DNA of 64,000 nt from Panacagrimonas sp052389915 (GCA_052389915.1 JBQTHL010000012.1:1-64000); one strand, 5' to 3'. Shown: positions 25,070 through 34,112, numbered from the stretch's first letter. Notes: generated by a model not told the origin, from the letters alone. Numbers and translations are program-made.

Positions 25070-27430
25070 ATGTTCGTATCGCCTTACCGGAAATTCGAAC
25101 CCGGCGAGATTCTCGAACTGCCGGGCGCCGGCAGCGTCGAGCTGTCCGGCATGCCCGGCGGTCGCGGCGCCTGTCTGAGCCGCACCGATTTCGAGTTGGC
25201 GCAATTGTTCGATGGGCAGCGCAATGCCGTGTCCGTCGCGGCCGCGGCGCGCGAACATTTCGGCACTTCGGCGACGCCGCCCGTGGTCGAACAATTTGCC
25301 GCGGACCTCTCGCTCGCCGGCCTGTTGCGCGCTGGCAGTCGCGAACCCCTGCCCGTTCCAGCACACAGCGACGTGGAGGCGGGCCTCGTCGGCTGGTCGG
25401 CCGCGGACCCGAACAACCCGACGCTTACCGGCAGCGCGCATCCGCCGTCCATGCTGCCGGGCTCGCGCTACGGGCCGGGCCTCACCGGTTCGCTGACCGG
25501 GCTGGTCACCGGCCGGCGCGGACAAGCCAATCGAATCGACTGGAGCTTGCCGCCGCAGGTGCTGAGCGCGTTCGGAAGTCTGCTGCTGTGGCCGCTGACT
25601 CATCGTGCGGCGTTGCTCGGATTCTTCGCGCTGATGGCGGCCGCCATCACGGCCGCGATCACGCACCGGCACGAGTGGATGGAACACCTGGCGCGCGGCT
25701 ACGGCGGCTTCCGGCTGGTGTCGGGCGGGATCGTGGCCGGATATCTCATCAACCTGTTCGCCACCGCCGCGCGGGTCGCCGCGATCGCCCATTACACGCC
25801 GGAGCGTCCGAGAGTAGGCATCGTGTTCGGCTTCGGCCCGCTGCGCATTCCGCGCCTGTTCGTCGATACCTCCGGCGCCGCCGAGCGCGCCGACAGGCTC
25901 ACGCGCATGCGCATCGTCGGCGCCGGTCTGATCGGCATGGGCGCGCTGTTCGTGGCGGCGGTGCTGGTGTGGTTCGTCACCGGGCAGACCGAGTCCATGG
26001 TCGCGCGCAACGCGGTCGTCACGGCAATCGTGGCGCTGGTGTTCGGGCTGCTGCGGCTCAATCCGCTGGCGCCGTACGACGGTTATTTTTTGCTGTGCAA
26101 CGCGCTGGGCAATCTGGATTTGCGCGCCGAGGCCATCGCCGCGCTGTTCGGTCAGCGACGGCCCTGGCAGGTGCAGTCGCACTCCGTCTCGAAGCGCGCG
26201 CTGGCCTGGTTTGCGATAGCGGTCATGGTGTTCATGGTGGCGGTGGTGGTGTTCATCGTCGTGTTCCCGCTGAGCAACCTGCTCGAGCGGCTCAACGGGG
26301 TCGGTTTTCTTATTGCGTTGGCGGTAACCGGAGTCTTTATGCAGAAGCAGTACGTTCGTTCCGCGGTCAAGCGCAGCGGCATGGGCTGGCCCGACAAGGG
26401 CTGGAAAAGATACCTGCCTTCGCGCGCCTGGCAGATCGCCATCGGCATCTTCCTGGTGGTGTGCGTGCTGCCCTACCCCTACGAGCCCAGCGGCAATTTC
26501 GAGGTGCTGCCGCGCAATCGCGCCGACGTGCGTGCACTCACCGCGGGCGACGTACTCGAAGTGCTGGCCTACGAGAACGACGTCGTGACGGAAGGGCAGC
26601 CCATCGTCCGGCTGAACAACGCGGCGCAGCTCGCCAAGGTAGCGTCGGCCGAAGCGGAACTGGCACGGCACCAAGCCGAGCTGTCGCTGCTCAAGCTGGG
26701 CGCGCGCAAGGAGGAAATCGAAGTGGCGCGGCAAGCCGTAGCCACGGCGCGGTCCGCATCCAAGGTCGCAGATGCCGAGGCTCGGCGCATCACGCAGGCC
26801 TACAAGGGCAAGTCGGTCACGCCGCAGGAATACGACCGTGCGCTCGGCGCCGCCGAGGTGGCCAAGCAGAAACTGGCCGAAGCGGAGAGCGGCCTGATCC
26901 TGGTGGGCAGCGCGGCGCGTAACGAAGCCGTTACTGCGCTGCAAGCCGAGATCCGCAAGGTCGAGGCAGAGCTGAACTATCAGCGCCAGGAACTGCAATA
27001 CACCACGATCAAGGCGCCCATCGCCGGTCGCATCGTGTCGGCGCGTTTGCAATTCGCGCGCGGCAATTACCTGGAACGCGGCGAGCTGCTGGCGACCATC
27101 GAGGACACTGGCGAACTGCTCGCAGAGATCAAGTTGCCCGAGGCGGTGATCGGCGGCATCGAGGTCGAAGCCGATGCCTTTGCCAAACCCTGGGCGCATC
27201 CCGGTTCCTCGTTCGAGGGCAGGGTCAAGCGCATCGCACCGGCTGCGGAAGAAGGCGAGTACGGCAAGGTCGTTCGCGTGCAGATGGTGGTGTCGGACCC
27301 CGACGGCGTGCTCAAGACCGGCATGACCGGCAGCGCAAAAGTCGAGGCGGGCTGGAGTCTCACCATCATCGTCTTCACCAAGGCGCTGGTGAGATTCTTC
27401 CTGGTGGAAGTGTGGTCCTGGATTCCTTAA
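25070..27430 (+). CDS. PqqD-like / M50-like membrane / HlyD adaptor fusion
   Basis: A 786-residue fusion. Residues about 20-95 resemble a PqqD (RiPP-recognition-like) winged helix (LSRTDFELAQLFDGQRNAVS). Residues about 165-450 are polytopic membrane sequence with the second motif of site-2-protease-like M50 proteins, NPLAPYDGYFLL (about 331-342). The expected HExxH is not there; the matching helix reads YLINLFATAARV. From about 465 a HlyD-type adaptor follows: barrel-sandwich halves around a long coiled coil (about 520-645) and the segment TTIKAPIAGRIVSARLQFARG. Such fusions occur in peptide-export clusters. No ABC ATPase is encoded nearby. It overlaps the next gene by one base (TAATG). Confidence 0.85.
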   Translation: MFVSPYRKFEPGEILELPGAGSVELSGMPGGRGACLSRTDFELAQLFDGQRNAVSVAAAAREHFGTSATPPVVEQFAADLSLAGLLRAGSREPLPVPAHSDVEAGLVGWSAADPNNPTLTGSAHPPSMLPGSRYGPGLTGSLTGLVTGRRGQANRIDWSLPPQVLSAFGSLLLWPLTHRAALLGFFALMAAAITAAITHRHEWMEHLARGYGGFRLVSGGIVAGYLINLFATAARVAAIAHYTPERPRVGIVFGFGPLRIPRLFVDTSGAAERADRLTRMRIVGAGLIGMGALFVAAVLVWFVTGQTESMVARNAVVTAIVALVFGLLRLNPLAPYDGYFLLCNALGNLDLRAEAIAALFGQRRPWQVQSHSVSKRALAWFAIAVMVFMVAVVVFIVVFPLSNLLERLNGVGFLIALAVTGVFMQKQYVRSAVKRSGMGWPDKGWKRYLPSRAWQIAIGIFLVVCVLPYPYEPSGNFEVLPRNRADVRALTAGDVLEVLAYENDVVTEGQPIVRLNNAAQLAKVASAEAELARHQAELSLLKLGARKEEIEVARQAVATARSASKVADAEARRITQAYKGKSVTPQEYDRALGAAEVAKQKLAEAESGLILVGSAARNEAVTALQAEIRKVEAELNYQRQELQYTTIKAPIAGRIVSARLQFARGNYLERGELLATIEDTGELLAEIKLPEAVIGGIEVEADAFAKPWAHPGSSFEGRVKRIAPAAEEGEYGKVVRVQMVVSDPDGVLKTGMTGSAKVEAGWSLTIIVFTKALVRFFLVEVWSWIP

Positions 27431-28896
27431 TGCAGGAGGGCACGCCACTGCAAGAGGCAGATTTTCGTCTCACTTGTCTGTCGGGTTTCGGCGACGGCTG
27501 GAACCACTACGCGCACAGCATGGCGTGGTTCCGCGGCAGGATTTACGTGGGCACTTCGCGCGCGAGCATGGCGGCGATGCGCATGGCCGTGCCTCAGCCC
27601 AACCTCAGGCCCTGGCCGATCGACGCGCCGGACGATCTGTACTCCATAGACCGCCGCGCCGAGATCTGGGAATACACGCCGGAAACCGAGACCTGGCTGC
27701 GCGTGTACAAGTCGCCCGTGGTGAAAGGCAAGGTGATCGCGGAAGTGCCCAGCTACATCGGCCTGCGCGGCATGGCGGTGTTCCAGTCCGCGGGCGATTC
27801 GGCGCCTTGCCTGTACGTGTCTTCTTGGTCGCCGCATACGGCGCACACGCCCGACATCATTCGCACGGAAGACGGCCGCAACTTCGCACCGGTCAAGCGT
27901 CCCCCCTGGGGTCCTGCCGTGCGCGCGTGCCGAACCCTGCAACCCTTCGACGGGCGCGTGCACACCTCGCCCACCGCATCGGGCACGGCCAAGGGCTACG
28001 AGCAGGACATCGGCTCCGAGGCGGTGATCTACGCCACCGACAACTTGAACGAAGGCCGCTGGCAGCCGACCAACGATGTCGGCTTCGGCAACAAGAGCAA
28101 TCTCACCGTGTTCGAGATGGAGACCTACGACGGCCATCTCTACGCCGGCACGGTCAATCCCTACACCGGTGGCGAACTGTGGAAAACCCGCGGCGGCGAT
28201 CCGCCGTACCAGTGGTCGCGTGTGCTGCAAAAAGGCGCGTACCGCGGCCTGCACAACGAGGTGGCCGGATCGATGTGCGAGTTCAAGGGCGCGTTGTACG
28301 TGGGCTTCGGCATTCTCAACGGTGGTTATCACCGCTCGTTCAAGATCGGCCCGTCCGCGGCCGAGATCGTGCGCGTGTGGCCGGACGATAGCTGGGACCT
28401 CATCATGGGCGAGTCGCGCATGACGCCGGACGGGCTCAAGTACCCCCTGTCCGGTCTGTGCGCCGGCTTCGACTGCGTCTTCAACGGCTACGTCTGGCGC
28501 ATGTGCGTGCACGACGGCTGGCTCTACGCCGGCACGCTCAACTGGGCCAACCTGATTCCCTACCTGCCGGTCAACGCCTGGCCCGAGGACGCGCTGTCGA
28601 TGCTGCGCCGCTGGGGCGAGGAGCGGATGATTCGCCAGCTCGGAGGCAGCGAGCTATGGCGTACCGACGACGGAGTGCACTGGGAACCGGTGACGCGCTC
28701 GGGCTTCGGCAACAAGTTCAACTGGGGCATACGCTGCCTCTCGTCCACGCCGCAAGGGTTGTTCGTGGGCACGGCCAACCCGTTCGGTCCCAGTGTTGCG
28801 GTCAAGCGCGACGGTCGCTGGCAGTACGTGCCGAATGCGCGGGGTGGGTGTGAAGTCTGGCTGGGTGATGCTGCCAGCCCAATCGCTGCGGCATGA
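27430..28896 (+). CDS. Beta-propeller-like protein of unknown function
   Basis: A 488-residue protein without a signal peptide. It has recurring blade-like units: HLYAGTVNPYTGGELWKTR, ALYVGFGILNGG, WLYAGTLNW, GGSELWRTDDGVHWEP and LFVGTANPFGPS, with GFGNK-S/F-N repeated twice. This fits a six- or seven-bladed propeller of the kelch/BNR kind. No catalytic residues are recognised. ATG 27430 overlaps the stop of the fusion-adaptor gene, and the 3' end overlaps the sulfotransferase-like gene by 4 bp, so it is a translationally coupled operon member. A GTG at 27412 is an alternative start. Possibly a substrate, a modifying enzyme or a scaffold for the export system. Confidence 0.8.
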   Translation: MQEGTPLQEADFRLTCLSGFGDGWNHYAHSMAWFRGRIYVGTSRASMAAMRMAVPQPNLRPWPIDAPDDLYSIDRRAEIWEYTPETETWLRVYKSPVVKGKVIAEVPSYIGLRGMAVFQSAGDSAPCLYVSSWSPHTAHTPDIIRTEDGRNFAPVKRPPWGPAVRACRTLQPFDGRVHTSPTASGTAKGYEQDIGSEAVIYATDNLNEGRWQPTNDVGFGNKSNLTVFEMETYDGHLYAGTVNPYTGGELWKTRGGDPPYQWSRVLQKGAYRGLHNEVAGSMCEFKGALYVGFGILNGGYHRSFKIGPSAAEIVRVWPDDSWDLIMGESRMTPDGLKYPLSGLCAGFDCVFNGYVWRMCVHDGWLYAGTLNWANLIPYLPVNAWPEDALSMLRRWGEERMIRQLGGSELWRTDDGVHWEPVTRSGFGNKFNWGIRCLSSTPQGLFVGTANPFGPSVAVKRDGRWQYVPNARGGCEVWLGDAASPIAAA

Positions 28897-29801
28897 GCAC
28901 GCCCGCGCCGGTCTTTCTTCTCGCCGCGCCGTTCTGCGGCGTGTCTCATCTCGCAGCGCAACTCGGCTGTCATCCGCAACTGGTCGCACTGCCCGAGCTG
29001 AATCTGTTCATGGGCGACAGGATCGGCGAAATTCTGGAGATCGCCGAGCTGTCCCAGAGCGCGCAGATGGACGGCCTGCTGCGCGCCATCGCACAGATCG
29101 AGTTCGACGAGCAGACCGACGACACGATTGCGGCCGCGCGGCAGTGGCTTGAGCAGCGGCGCGATCTGGCAACCGGCGCGCTGATTCATCACCTTGCGGG
29201 ACGTGTGGCACCGCTGCGGCTGGTGATCCCCGACACCGGCTCCTCGATGCGGCCGATGGATCTGCGTCGCCTCGCCCGCCAGATTCCGGACGCGAAGTTC
29301 CTGCACATCGTCCGCCATCCCTGGACCCAGGGTTGCCTGCTGGCGGCGTGGGCGCGGGATCGACTGTTCGTGCCGCCGGACTACAAGGATTTCAGCTTCG
29401 ATCCGCCCGAGGTCGATCCGCAGATTCCCTGGCTGCGCGCCAACTGCAACGTGGACGCGCTGATGCGGGAGCTGCCCGAATCGCGCGCGCGGCGGGTACA
29501 GATCGAGATGGTGGAATCGTCGTTCGACGACGCCGCCGTCACGCTCTGCACGTGGCTCGAAGTGGCTTCAGGTCAAGCCGAACTCGACGCGATGAAATCG
29601 TCCGAAGCCTGGGAATTTTCCGGCTTCGGACCCGGCACCGCGCCGTACGGCCTCGAAGCCGAGGTGCTCGAAATCCTGCCGGACGAAGACGTCGAACGAT
29701 CCTCGCAGGTGACGCTCCACGGAGCCCTGCCGTGGCGTATCGACGGCATGAGCTTCTCGCCCGAAACGCTGGGGTTGGCGCTCGGCTACGGCTACGCGTA
29801 G
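28893..29801 (+). CDS. Sulfotransferase-like protein
   Basis: A 302-residue protein resembling PAPS-dependent sulfotransferases. The N-terminal strand-loop-helix (VFLLAAPFCGVSHLAAQLGC) is at the place of the 5'-phosphosulfate-binding loop, and FLHIVRHPW near residue 136 matches the 3'-phosphate-binding motif. The first loop is unusual: the common PRSGTT/S pattern is replaced by APFCGVS, so the usual Arg/Thr contacts are missing. Last gene of the four-gene operon (ATGA overlap with the propeller gene). It might sulfate a peptide or glycan exported by the system, or be a pseudo-enzyme. Confidence 0.75.
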   Translation: MSTPAPVFLLAAPFCGVSHLAAQLGCHPQLVALPELNLFMGDRIGEILEIAELSQSAQMDGLLRAIAQIEFDEQTDDTIAAARQWLEQRRDLATGALIHHLAGRVAPLRLVIPDTGSSMRPMDLRRLARQIPDAKFLHIVRHPWTQGCLLAAWARDRLFVPPDYKDFSFDPPEVDPQIPWLRANCNVDALMRELPESRARRVQIEMVESSFDDAAVTLCTWLEVASGQAELDAMKSSEAWEFSGFGPGTAPYGLEAEVLEILPDEDVERSSQVTLHGALPWRIDGMSFSPETLGLALGYGYA

Positions 29802-30161
29802 CAAGGGCGGGGAAATCCCCGGCCAGCTCCGGGCCATGTTCGATCCGCGTTCGTCCGCGTAATCCGCGGCCGGTACTCGAGCGGCCCGCTTTGGCGACAT
29901 GACGGCCTGGGCCTCGCCAGGGAAACACGGACGCCAGCCCGACTGCGGTTACTCCAAAACTTCTTCAGTCTGTGCCGCGCACGCGGTGCGACGGGGATCC
30001 GGCCGCGATTTCAGGAAAATTTCAGGAAAATTTCAGCTTTTCTTCAGGACTCCGGCTGGGGCTCGGCAGAGCATCCGAGTCGTTGGCGGCGCGACTTGGC
30101 AGAGGTTCTTCCAATCCGCAAACCCAACCCTCGCTCGTACACCCGGTTAAAGGAGAACACC
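29802..30161. other. 360-bp intergenic region with 11-bp tandem repeats
   Basis: No gene is seen. ATTTCAGGAAA is present twice in perfect tandem (30008-30018, 30019-30029) followed by a partial third copy (30030-30036), a local A/T-rich patch in GC-rich surroundings. A short CGGGGAAATCCCCG hairpin at 29808-29821 may end the upstream operon. A strong TTAAAGGAGA site at 30147-30156 serves the next gene. The repeat is a candidate operator or upstream promoter element. Confidence 0.55.
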
Positions 30162-30752
30162 ATGTTGAATCGCTCGAAACGCTACGTTGTCATGCCGCTG
30201 CTCGCGGCACTTTCCACCGCTGCCCTGGCGGGCGCAGGTCTCGTCCCGCCCCGGTCCGAATGCATCGACGCCGTCAATTGCGATGCCGGTGTCGTGTTCG
30301 GCACCTACGTGGTGCCGGCGCCGACCGGGACCCAGCCAGCCCAACCGCCTGGCCCTTCCCTGCCCTGGACCGCCCAGTTCTACGTCGATGGCCGCAACGA
30401 GGGGGAATGCTTGCGCCTCGACGTGCTGGACCATGTGGAACCGGTCAGTGGCTTGCCCGGGGACCCGGAGATGGTGTTGACCTGTCCAGGCGGGGTCAGC
30501 CTGATCAACGACGATCGCTCCGGTGGAGACCTGCGTCCCCTGATCGTGACGCCCATTTTCAGCAGCGGTTATTGCACCGTGACGATCTCGCATTTTTCCG
30601 GCCGCGGGGCAACCACCGATTTCATCCTGTCCTACGCACGCTACGACGTCGACAACCCGACCAACTGCTCCGACCGCACGCCGCCGCTGACGCGGGCCGG
30701 CGTGGCGCCGACGCTCGACCCCGCTCCGCGTGCCCAGTCCGGCACCAAGTGA
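30162..30752 (+). CDS. Secreted Cys-patterned protein A (tandem paralogue)
   Basis: A 196-residue exported protein with a signal peptide (about 1-23, ending ALAGAG). It has regularly placed cysteines in short motifs: SECIDAVNCDAG, GECLRLDV, VLTCPGG, GYCTVTISHF and TNCSDRT. These match, position by position, those of the next gene, so disulfides probably stabilise a beta-rich fold. Ends in a Pro/Ala-rich tail. Function not recognised. A strong AAAGGAGA site precedes the ATG. Confidence 0.75.
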   Translation: MLNRSKRYVVMPLLAALSTAALAGAGLVPPRSECIDAVNCDAGVVFGTYVVPAPTGTQPAQPPGPSLPWTAQFYVDGRNEGECLRLDVLDHVEPVSGLPGDPEMVLTCPGGVSLINDDRSGGDLRPLIVTPIFSSGYCTVTISHFSGRGATTDFILSYARYDVDNPTNCSDRTPPLTRAGVAPTLDPAPRAQSGTK

Positions 30753-30780
30753 GAACCGCTTCCCTACCCGGAGAAACATC

Positions 30781-31380
30781 ATGAAAACGCAAATGTATCG
30801 TCAGTTGTTCCGTGTTCTGTTTCCGCTGGCTGCCGCCGTGGCCTTGTCGCCCAAGGTCGAGGCCGGCGCCGGTGTGATCGATGCCCGCCAGAACTGCAAT
30901 CAGCTCAATTGCGGCGCCACGACCATCGTGGGTCACTACATCGCCAACCAGGGCGATGGCGTGGCCTTGCCCTGGACCAGCCAGGTCTTGGTCGGCTCCA
31001 ACGATTGCGTGCGCCTGGAGGTGGCCAGTCAGGTCACCGACTTGCGCCTGACCCTGACCTGCGCCGACGGCACTACCTGGGACAACGACGACGCGTTGCC
31101 GGGCAATCGTTCCCTGATCGTGGCAAGAACCAGAGTAGCGGGCTGGTGCACGCTGACCGCATCGCATTTCCAGACTGGATTCGAGAACGCCGGGACCACC
31201 GGCAATTTCACCTTGCGCTACGGTCGTTATGCCACCAACAACCGGCCCAATTGCGTCGGGCTGTTCACCGACCCGCTATCGCTTCCGGGCAGTTCGGGCG
31301 CCTCTGCCCGCTCGGCAACGACCAAGCCTGCAAACCCCTCGTTCGACCACGGCAGCCTGCTGCGCCAGCGTCAGCGATAG
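30781..31380 (+). CDS. Secreted Cys-patterned protein B (tandem paralogue)
   Basis: A 199-residue exported protein starting 28 bp after its paralogue, clearly arising by tandem duplication. Signal peptide about 1-26 (ending KVEAGAG). Shared motifs: NCNQLNCGAT, NDCVRLEVAS, LTLTCADGTTWDNDD, GWCTLTASHFQTG, RPNCVG; the spacing matches protein A although identity is moderate. The tail is Ser/Arg-rich. GGAGA precedes the ATG at 30781. Probably co-transcribed with protein A. Function unknown; could be surface or extracellular factors. Confidence 0.75.
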   Translation: MKTQMYRQLFRVLFPLAAAVALSPKVEAGAGVIDARQNCNQLNCGATTIVGHYIANQGDGVALPWTSQVLVGSNDCVRLEVASQVTDLRLTLTCADGTTWDNDDALPGNRSLIVARTRVAGWCTLTASHFQTGFENAGTTGNFTLRYGRYATNNRPNCVGLFTDPLSLPGSSGASARSATTKPANPSFDHGSLLRQRQR

Positions 31381-31622
31381 GTTGTGATCGAGATGGCCGT
31401 CGTGAACCCGAAAGACTCGGCACGGGTAGAGAAAGCCGCCGCCGACAGGTCACCTCGGCAACATCGGAGCCATGCAGGGTTATCGATCCGGCAGCGAACT
31501 GCGAGTTCGAAATTCGACTCGACCGTAGCCGGATCGATTACCTGAAAACCGGCGATACCGCTCGGCGTCACCGCGCAGTATCGCGGCAAGCGCAAGAGCC
31601 ATCGGATTCGTCTCGAAGGACC

Positions 31623-32525
31623 TCAATGCGCCTGGAAGAACTTCACTACCTCGGCCGAGGTATCGAACTCGCTGGTGTTGTTGCCGAGCAGACGCGGCAA
31701 CAGCGTCTTGCCGCCCGCCCATTGATGGCCTACGCCATCCAGTCCACACCACACCACATCCTTGCCTGAAGGGCAGCCCTTGAGCGTGGTGCACTTCACC
31801 ACGCCGAAATCGCGAGTCACATCCTCTTCGGAAGCGCAGCGGTTGCGCACGCGCAGGCTGGAGACGATTTCCTTGATCGAAGGCCGATAGGTGTCGTCGA
31901 AGGTGCCGCCGTCCCAGGGAATGCGCTTGTCCGCGCGCCCTTGCACCATCATCACCGGCAGACCTTCCTTGGCCGGGCAATCCTCGACCATGATGCCACC
32001 CGATACCGGCGCGATGGCCTTGAAGGTGTTCGGCGCTTCGCAGGCCACGCGATGCAGCAACATCGCGCCGTTGGAAAAGCCGGTGCCGTAAACGCGGTTG
32101 GGATCGACCGAGTAGCGCTTCTTCACGTCCTCGATCAGGTCGCGCATGAAGCCCACGTCGTTGATCCGCTTTTCCATCGGGCCACCGCAGCAGCGGCCCG
32201 AGTTCCAGCCGCGACCGATACCGTCCGGGTACGCCACGATCATGCCGGCGCGGTCGGCGTCGTCGTCCAGGCCGGTCATTTCTTCCATGCTCTTGCCGGT
32301 GCCCAGGCCGCCGTGCAGCGCCACGATCAGCGGCGCCGGCTTGTCCTTGCTGTAGCCGCTCGGAAGGACCAGCCGGTAGCTGCGCTCCTGCGCGCCGGAC
32401 TTCACCTCGAACTCCTCGGCTGCCTGAACGCCGCTGGATATGGACAGGCAGGCGCCACCCAGGCTCAGGGAGGCGAGGGCCAGCAGCGAGGCCGACCAGC
32501 GATGGAAGAACGGGGCAAGAAGCAT
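31623..32525 (-). CDS. Exported PHB-depolymerase/feruloyl-esterase-family hydrolase
   Basis: A 300-residue alpha/beta hydrolase of the LpqC / carbohydrate-esterase-1-like group. Signal peptide about 1-35 (ending SGVQAAEE). LIVALHGGLGTGKSMEEMTG forms the oxyanion region, the nucleophile is the Ser of GTGFSNGAM (near residue 149), and the catalytic His lies in GVGHQWAGG. Cys pairs (RCCGGP, VKCTTLKGCPSGKDVVWCG) suggest disulfides. Substrate cannot be told; polyhydroxyalkanoate oligomers or feruloyl esters are the family options. Lies 103 bp downstream of another exported-protein gene. Confidence 0.87.
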   Translation of the reverse strand: MLLAPFFHRWSASLLALASLSLGGACLSISSGVQAAEEFEVKSGAQERSYRLVLPSGYSKDKPAPLIVALHGGLGTGKSMEEMTGLDDDADRAGMIVAYPDGIGRGWNSGRCCGGPMEKRINDVGFMRDLIEDVKKRYSVDPNRVYGTGFSNGAMLLHRVACEAPNTFKAIAPVSGGIMVEDCPAKEGLPVMMVQGRADKRIPWDGGTFDDTYRPSIKEIVSSLRVRNRCASEEDVTRDFGVVKCTTLKGCPSGKDVVWCGLDGVGHQWAGGKTLLPRLLGNNTSEFDTSAEVVKFFQAH

Positions 32526-32628
32526 TGAACGATCCTGATTGTGAGGGTCGCGCACTGTAACCGACGGCAGATGAACACCTGCCGCTCGGCTCAACCCCGA
32601 ATGGTGCCGCAACCCCTGTCGCGACAAC

Positions 32629-33912
32629 TCAGCGCGATGCGGCACACGCCGAGTACACGCCCGCCGGACCGAGCCCGATGGCGGCGGCCTGCGCAAGCAC
32701 GGGGAGCGAGCAGTAGGTGAGTAGCGGCGTGTATCCGTCGCGGGCTCCTGCGTTGGACGGTGCCCGCTCGATCGACTGGGCGAAACTCGGGTGCGCCAGC
32801 AGTTCGCGAATCGCCACCGCCGTGCCGTTCTCCGGACCGAAAGGCAACCAGCCGTAATTCGCGAGCAGTCCGGGTGGGCGCACCGCGTCCTTGGTGATGA
32901 GCACGGTGTAGAAACCGAACTCGTCGAGCGGCAGTTCGCGGTCCGATATGCAACCATGAACCTGGGTGCTGCCGGAACCGTACTGGCACATCGAGAAGAA
33001 GCGGACCTGCGGCGTGATGTCCGCCGGGTTCTGCGTGGTGTAGTGCGGCATGCGCCCGCGGACCACCATCAGGTCGGCGTAGCTGCGCTGGGTTTTGGCA
33101 TACATGAAGCCGTTGTGCGGGTTGAAGCCCGCGCCCAGCCCCGTTGCCTGAAGCAGTGCGGCGTCGAATTTCTGGAACACCGGTTTCTTCGCGGGAACGA
33201 GCGGCTTGAGCCGCGAAATGGGCGCGGGCCGAGGGCCCCTCAAAGCCTGACCCAGCGCGGCGCAACTCGCGACATCGGGCGTGCTGGCCAGCGCCAGATC
33301 GGCGAGGCCGGGTCTTTGCAGCACCAGCCGCGGCAATCCGACACCACCCGTGTCGCCGCCCTCCGGCAGGTAGGTGCGGTATGCCAGTAACGTACGCTTC
33401 CGCGCCTTGGGCTGGAGCAGCCCCGACCCCGCGCGATACAGCGTGTTGCGTTCGCGGACGGCGGGAATCGGGACGCCGATGCGCAGGAAGGCGGTGTAGT
33501 TGCCGCCGGGCAGGACGCCCGCATCGCGCATGGTGCGATCCAGATTGAGGTTGGCATTGCCAGGGTCGGGAAGTAACTGGTTATCGCTGAGGGAGTCGAA
33601 CAAGAAGATGTTGCCGTCGTACGCGAACAGCGCGGAATAACGCGCGTCGGGGTAGCGCCCCTCGATCCGCAGTCTCGTCCCTGTCGGCACTGTGTCGGTG
33701 ACCACCGCCAGCCAATAGCGCACGTTGGCTTCGGGGAAGGCGGAATTCCCTACATTCGGGTCGGCCGGATCGAATGTCGGAATCCAGTCGCATCCGGCGC
33801 TGAGACTCGGCGTGATGCCGAATTGCGCCAGCGCCACCGTGGGCATCGCAGCCAGCCAGGCGATGCCGATGAAGACGGAGCGCAGTCCGCGAAAAAAAGA
33901 TGCCCGTGCCAT
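32629..33912 (-). CDS. Exported protein of unknown function, 427 residues
   Basis: A 427-residue protein with a signal peptide (about 1-29, ending TVALAQ). The segment YWLAVVTDTVPTGTRLRIEG followed by RYPDARYSALFAYD resembles proteins with DUF1214/DUF1254-like beta-sandwich segments, but the assignment is uncertain. Cysteines are sparse (QYGSGSTQVHGC, LTYCSLPV). No catalytic motif is recognised. ATG 33912 gives the signal peptide. Same strand as the esterase gene downstream, perhaps a two-gene unit. About 200 bp of DNA with no gene separates it from pyc. Confidence 0.7.
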   Translation of the reverse strand: MARASFFRGLRSVFIGIAWLAAMPTVALAQFGITPSLSAGCDWIPTFDPADPNVGNSAFPEANVRYWLAVVTDTVPTGTRLRIEGRYPDARYSALFAYDGNIFLFDSLSDNQLLPDPGNANLNLDRTMRDAGVLPGGNYTAFLRIGVPIPAVRERNTLYRAGSGLLQPKARKRTLLAYRTYLPEGGDTGGVGLPRLVLQRPGLADLALASTPDVASCAALGQALRGPRPAPISRLKPLVPAKKPVFQKFDAALLQATGLGAGFNPHNGFMYAKTQRSYADLMVVRGRMPHYTTQNPADITPQVRFFSMCQYGSGSTQVHGCISDRELPLDEFGFYTVLITKDAVRPPGLLANYGWLPFGPENGTAVAIRELLAHPSFAQSIERAPSNAGARDGYTPLLTYCSLPVLAQAAAIGLGPAGVYSACAASR

Positions 33913-34112
33913 TTCCGAAAAACTCCCAACGTAATGTGAAGGCGTGACGACCCCAAATGTCGCGAGCCTACTAGCGCACCCGTGCGGCGGACAGCACTTA
34001 GCGAGACCTGGTTCTCGCAGCAAGCCCAAAAATTTTCGGGGTCGAGAGGTCCGAGCGTGACGCCGACACTTGACGATGCAATGACAAGGCCACGTTGCGC
34101 GCGAATCGAGCG

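Noticed and set aside
25670..25690. HEWMEH as a metalloprotease HExxH
   Set aside because: The spacing is HExxE/HExxxH and it lies in a loop before the conserved helix, so it does not fit the zinc motif.
24926..27448. 840-codon open frame on the - strand
   Set aside because: Antisense to the tolC-like and fusion genes; His/Arg/Gln-rich translation typical of a shadow frame.
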